DNA of 64,000 nt from Bacteroidales bacterium (GTDB lineage: Bacteria; Bacteroidota; Bacteroidia; Bacteroidales; Paludibacteraceae), in contig CAAGHA010000067.1 of the NCBI GenBank assembly GCA_900769555.1, positions 1 to 64,000 on the forward strand. The letters run 5' to 3'. The translations under genes and the position numbers were made by a program. Positions 63,356 to 64,000 of the stretch are shown here, piece after piece. Below the pieces are notes generated by a model. The model had not been told where the DNA came from and did not search any database. It saw only the letters and a list, made by a program, of their open reading frames with translations. How positions within the stretch are numbered: the stretch's first letter is position 1; every line of letters starts with the position of its first letter.

Positions 63356-63931
63356 TTATTTATTCACTGCATCAATAGCATTTGAGATTGCAGCAAAAAT
63401 ATCTTCAATCGATCCTACACCTTGAATATCCACACAAGTTCCTTCTTTCTTATAAAAATCGATAACCGGAGTAGTCTGTTCATTATAAGTCTTAATACGT
63501 TTTGTGATAGTCTCAAGATTATCATCAGAACGTCCAGAAGTTTTTCCACGTTCCAAAAGACGTTTAATCAACTCCTCTTCATTTACTTGAATATTCAACA
63601 TAACAGAAACATCTGTTCCTCTCTTATTCAACATAACTTTCAAAGCCTCAGCTTGAGCATAAGTACGAGGGAAACCGTCAAAAATCACACCATTTGCGCC
63701 TTCAACAGATGCCAATTCAGCATCAAGCATATTGATAATCAACTCATCAGTAACCAATTTACCTTCATCAATAAATTGTTTTGCCACCTTACCTAACTCA
63801 GTTTGATCTGCGATTTGTTTACGCAAAATGTCTCCTGTAGAGAAGTGTTTGAAACCATACTTTGCAATAATGTTCTCACTTTGAGTTCCTTTTCCTGAAC
63901 CCGGTGCTCCAAAAATAACAACGTTTGTCAT
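63356..63931 (-). CDS. adk: adenylate kinase
   Basis: Interconverts ATP + AMP and two ADP. Residues GAPGSGKGT (8-16) form the P-loop, STGDILRKQI binds AMP, DGFPRTYAQAEAL is the AMP-binding block, and LLERGKTSGRSDD starts a short LID without zinc cysteines. The 191-aa length is that of the short-form enzyme. A perfect terminator follows. In related genomes adk often neighbours obg; here the two genes lie 35 kb apart. Confidence 0.95.
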   Translation of the reverse strand: MTNVVIFGAPGSGKGTQSENIIAKYGFKHFSTGDILRKQIADQTELGKVAKQFIDEGKLVTDELIINMLDAELASVEGANGVIFDGFPRTYAQAEALKVMLNKRGTDVSVMLNIQVNEEELIKRLLERGKTSGRSDDNLETITKRIKTYNEQTTPVIDFYKKEGTCVDIQGVGSIEDIFAAISNAIDAVNK

Positions 63932-64000
63932 ATTCTAACATAATTGAGGGGTTATACTCCCCGATTAATATATAATTAAATTAAATTCTACCTTTCTTTT

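Noticed and set aside
1..64000. tRNA, rRNA, CRISPR arrays, prophage, integrase or complete insertion sequences
   Set aside because: No cloverleaf-like T-loop sequences, no regularly spaced direct repeats and no transposase or integrase genes were found apart from the Rpn remnant.

Overview
The window is AT-rich bacterial chromosome from a member of the Bacteroidota, most likely order Bacteroidales. The evidence is the repeated promoter element TAnnTTTG (for example TATCTTTG, TACCTTTG, TATATTTG) instead of a TATAAT box, the lack of Shine-Dalgarno sequences, a short 286-aa primary sigma factor, and phylum-typical proteins: the MurF-alanine racemase fusion, bifunctional HisB, PPi-dependent phosphofructokinase, GldF, FloA, a putative porin, DUF4403 and a Por-type C-terminal domain. 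No tRNA, rRNA, CRISPR array, prophage or intact insertion sequence was seen. The species was not identified.

Layout. 1-800: remnant of an Rpn-type nuclease gene and a probable small RNA unit. 0.8-4.3 kb: mtaB, facing a full-length P-type-ATPase-like protein whose catalytic motifs are lost. 4.6-15.5 kb: a FAD oxidoreductase, a patatin-barrel outer-membrane phospholipase, a lipoprotein, an OMPLA-type phospholipase A, hisB, a 19-codon small ORF with its own promoter and terminator, pfp, a second patatin, and maf. 15.5-19.4 kb: YkvA-like protein, VC0807-like membrane protein, MurF-Alr. 19.6-24.1 kb: a minus-strand operon gldF / phosphopantetheinyl transferase / ATP-grasp protein / DUF2156-GNAT protein. 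24.2-36.7 kb: inositol-phosphate-type phosphatase, GLUG surface protein, obg, corA, rsmA, a flippase-like protein, an unknown membrane protein, ribE, a RelA-like protein, an unknown protein, a zinc peptidase. 36.9-47.4 kb: dcp, yihY, the RNase P RNA, an orphan solute-binding lipoprotein, a porin, a YjdF-like protein, an M16 protease and a long NfeD protein. 47.9-58.2 kb: ECF sigma factor, kdsB, a non-catalytic M16 partner, a glycosyltransferase, a peptide transporter, floA, then a DUF2520/kdsC/UbiA operon, a small membrane protein and a nitroreductase. 58.8-64 kb: DUF4403 protein, HtrA protease, rpoD, adk.

Functional themes. Envelope work dominates: three phospholipases, two Kdo-pathway genes, the peptidoglycan precursor enzyme, an isoprenoid-ether lipid type prenyltransferase, membrane-organising FloA/NfeD proteins, a periplasmic protease and outer-membrane proteins. 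Housekeeping genes (obg, rsmA, rnpB, rpoD, adk, pfp, rel) are scattered as short operons.

The least explained feature is a dispersed, purely intergenic repeat family with terminal inverted repeats (about AGGTAASTTCTATAAATTA). Full copies are about 180-187 bp, with deleted, composite and decayed forms; at least ten occurrences were found by eye. It behaves like a MITE without a transposase in view. Other leads are a 17-bp hairpin that buries the start codon of the phospholipase A gene, a roughly 77-nt extended hairpin in the leader of the second patatin gene, two small self-contained transcription units, and the pseudo-P-type ATPase. All assignments come from reading the sequence; no database search was run.
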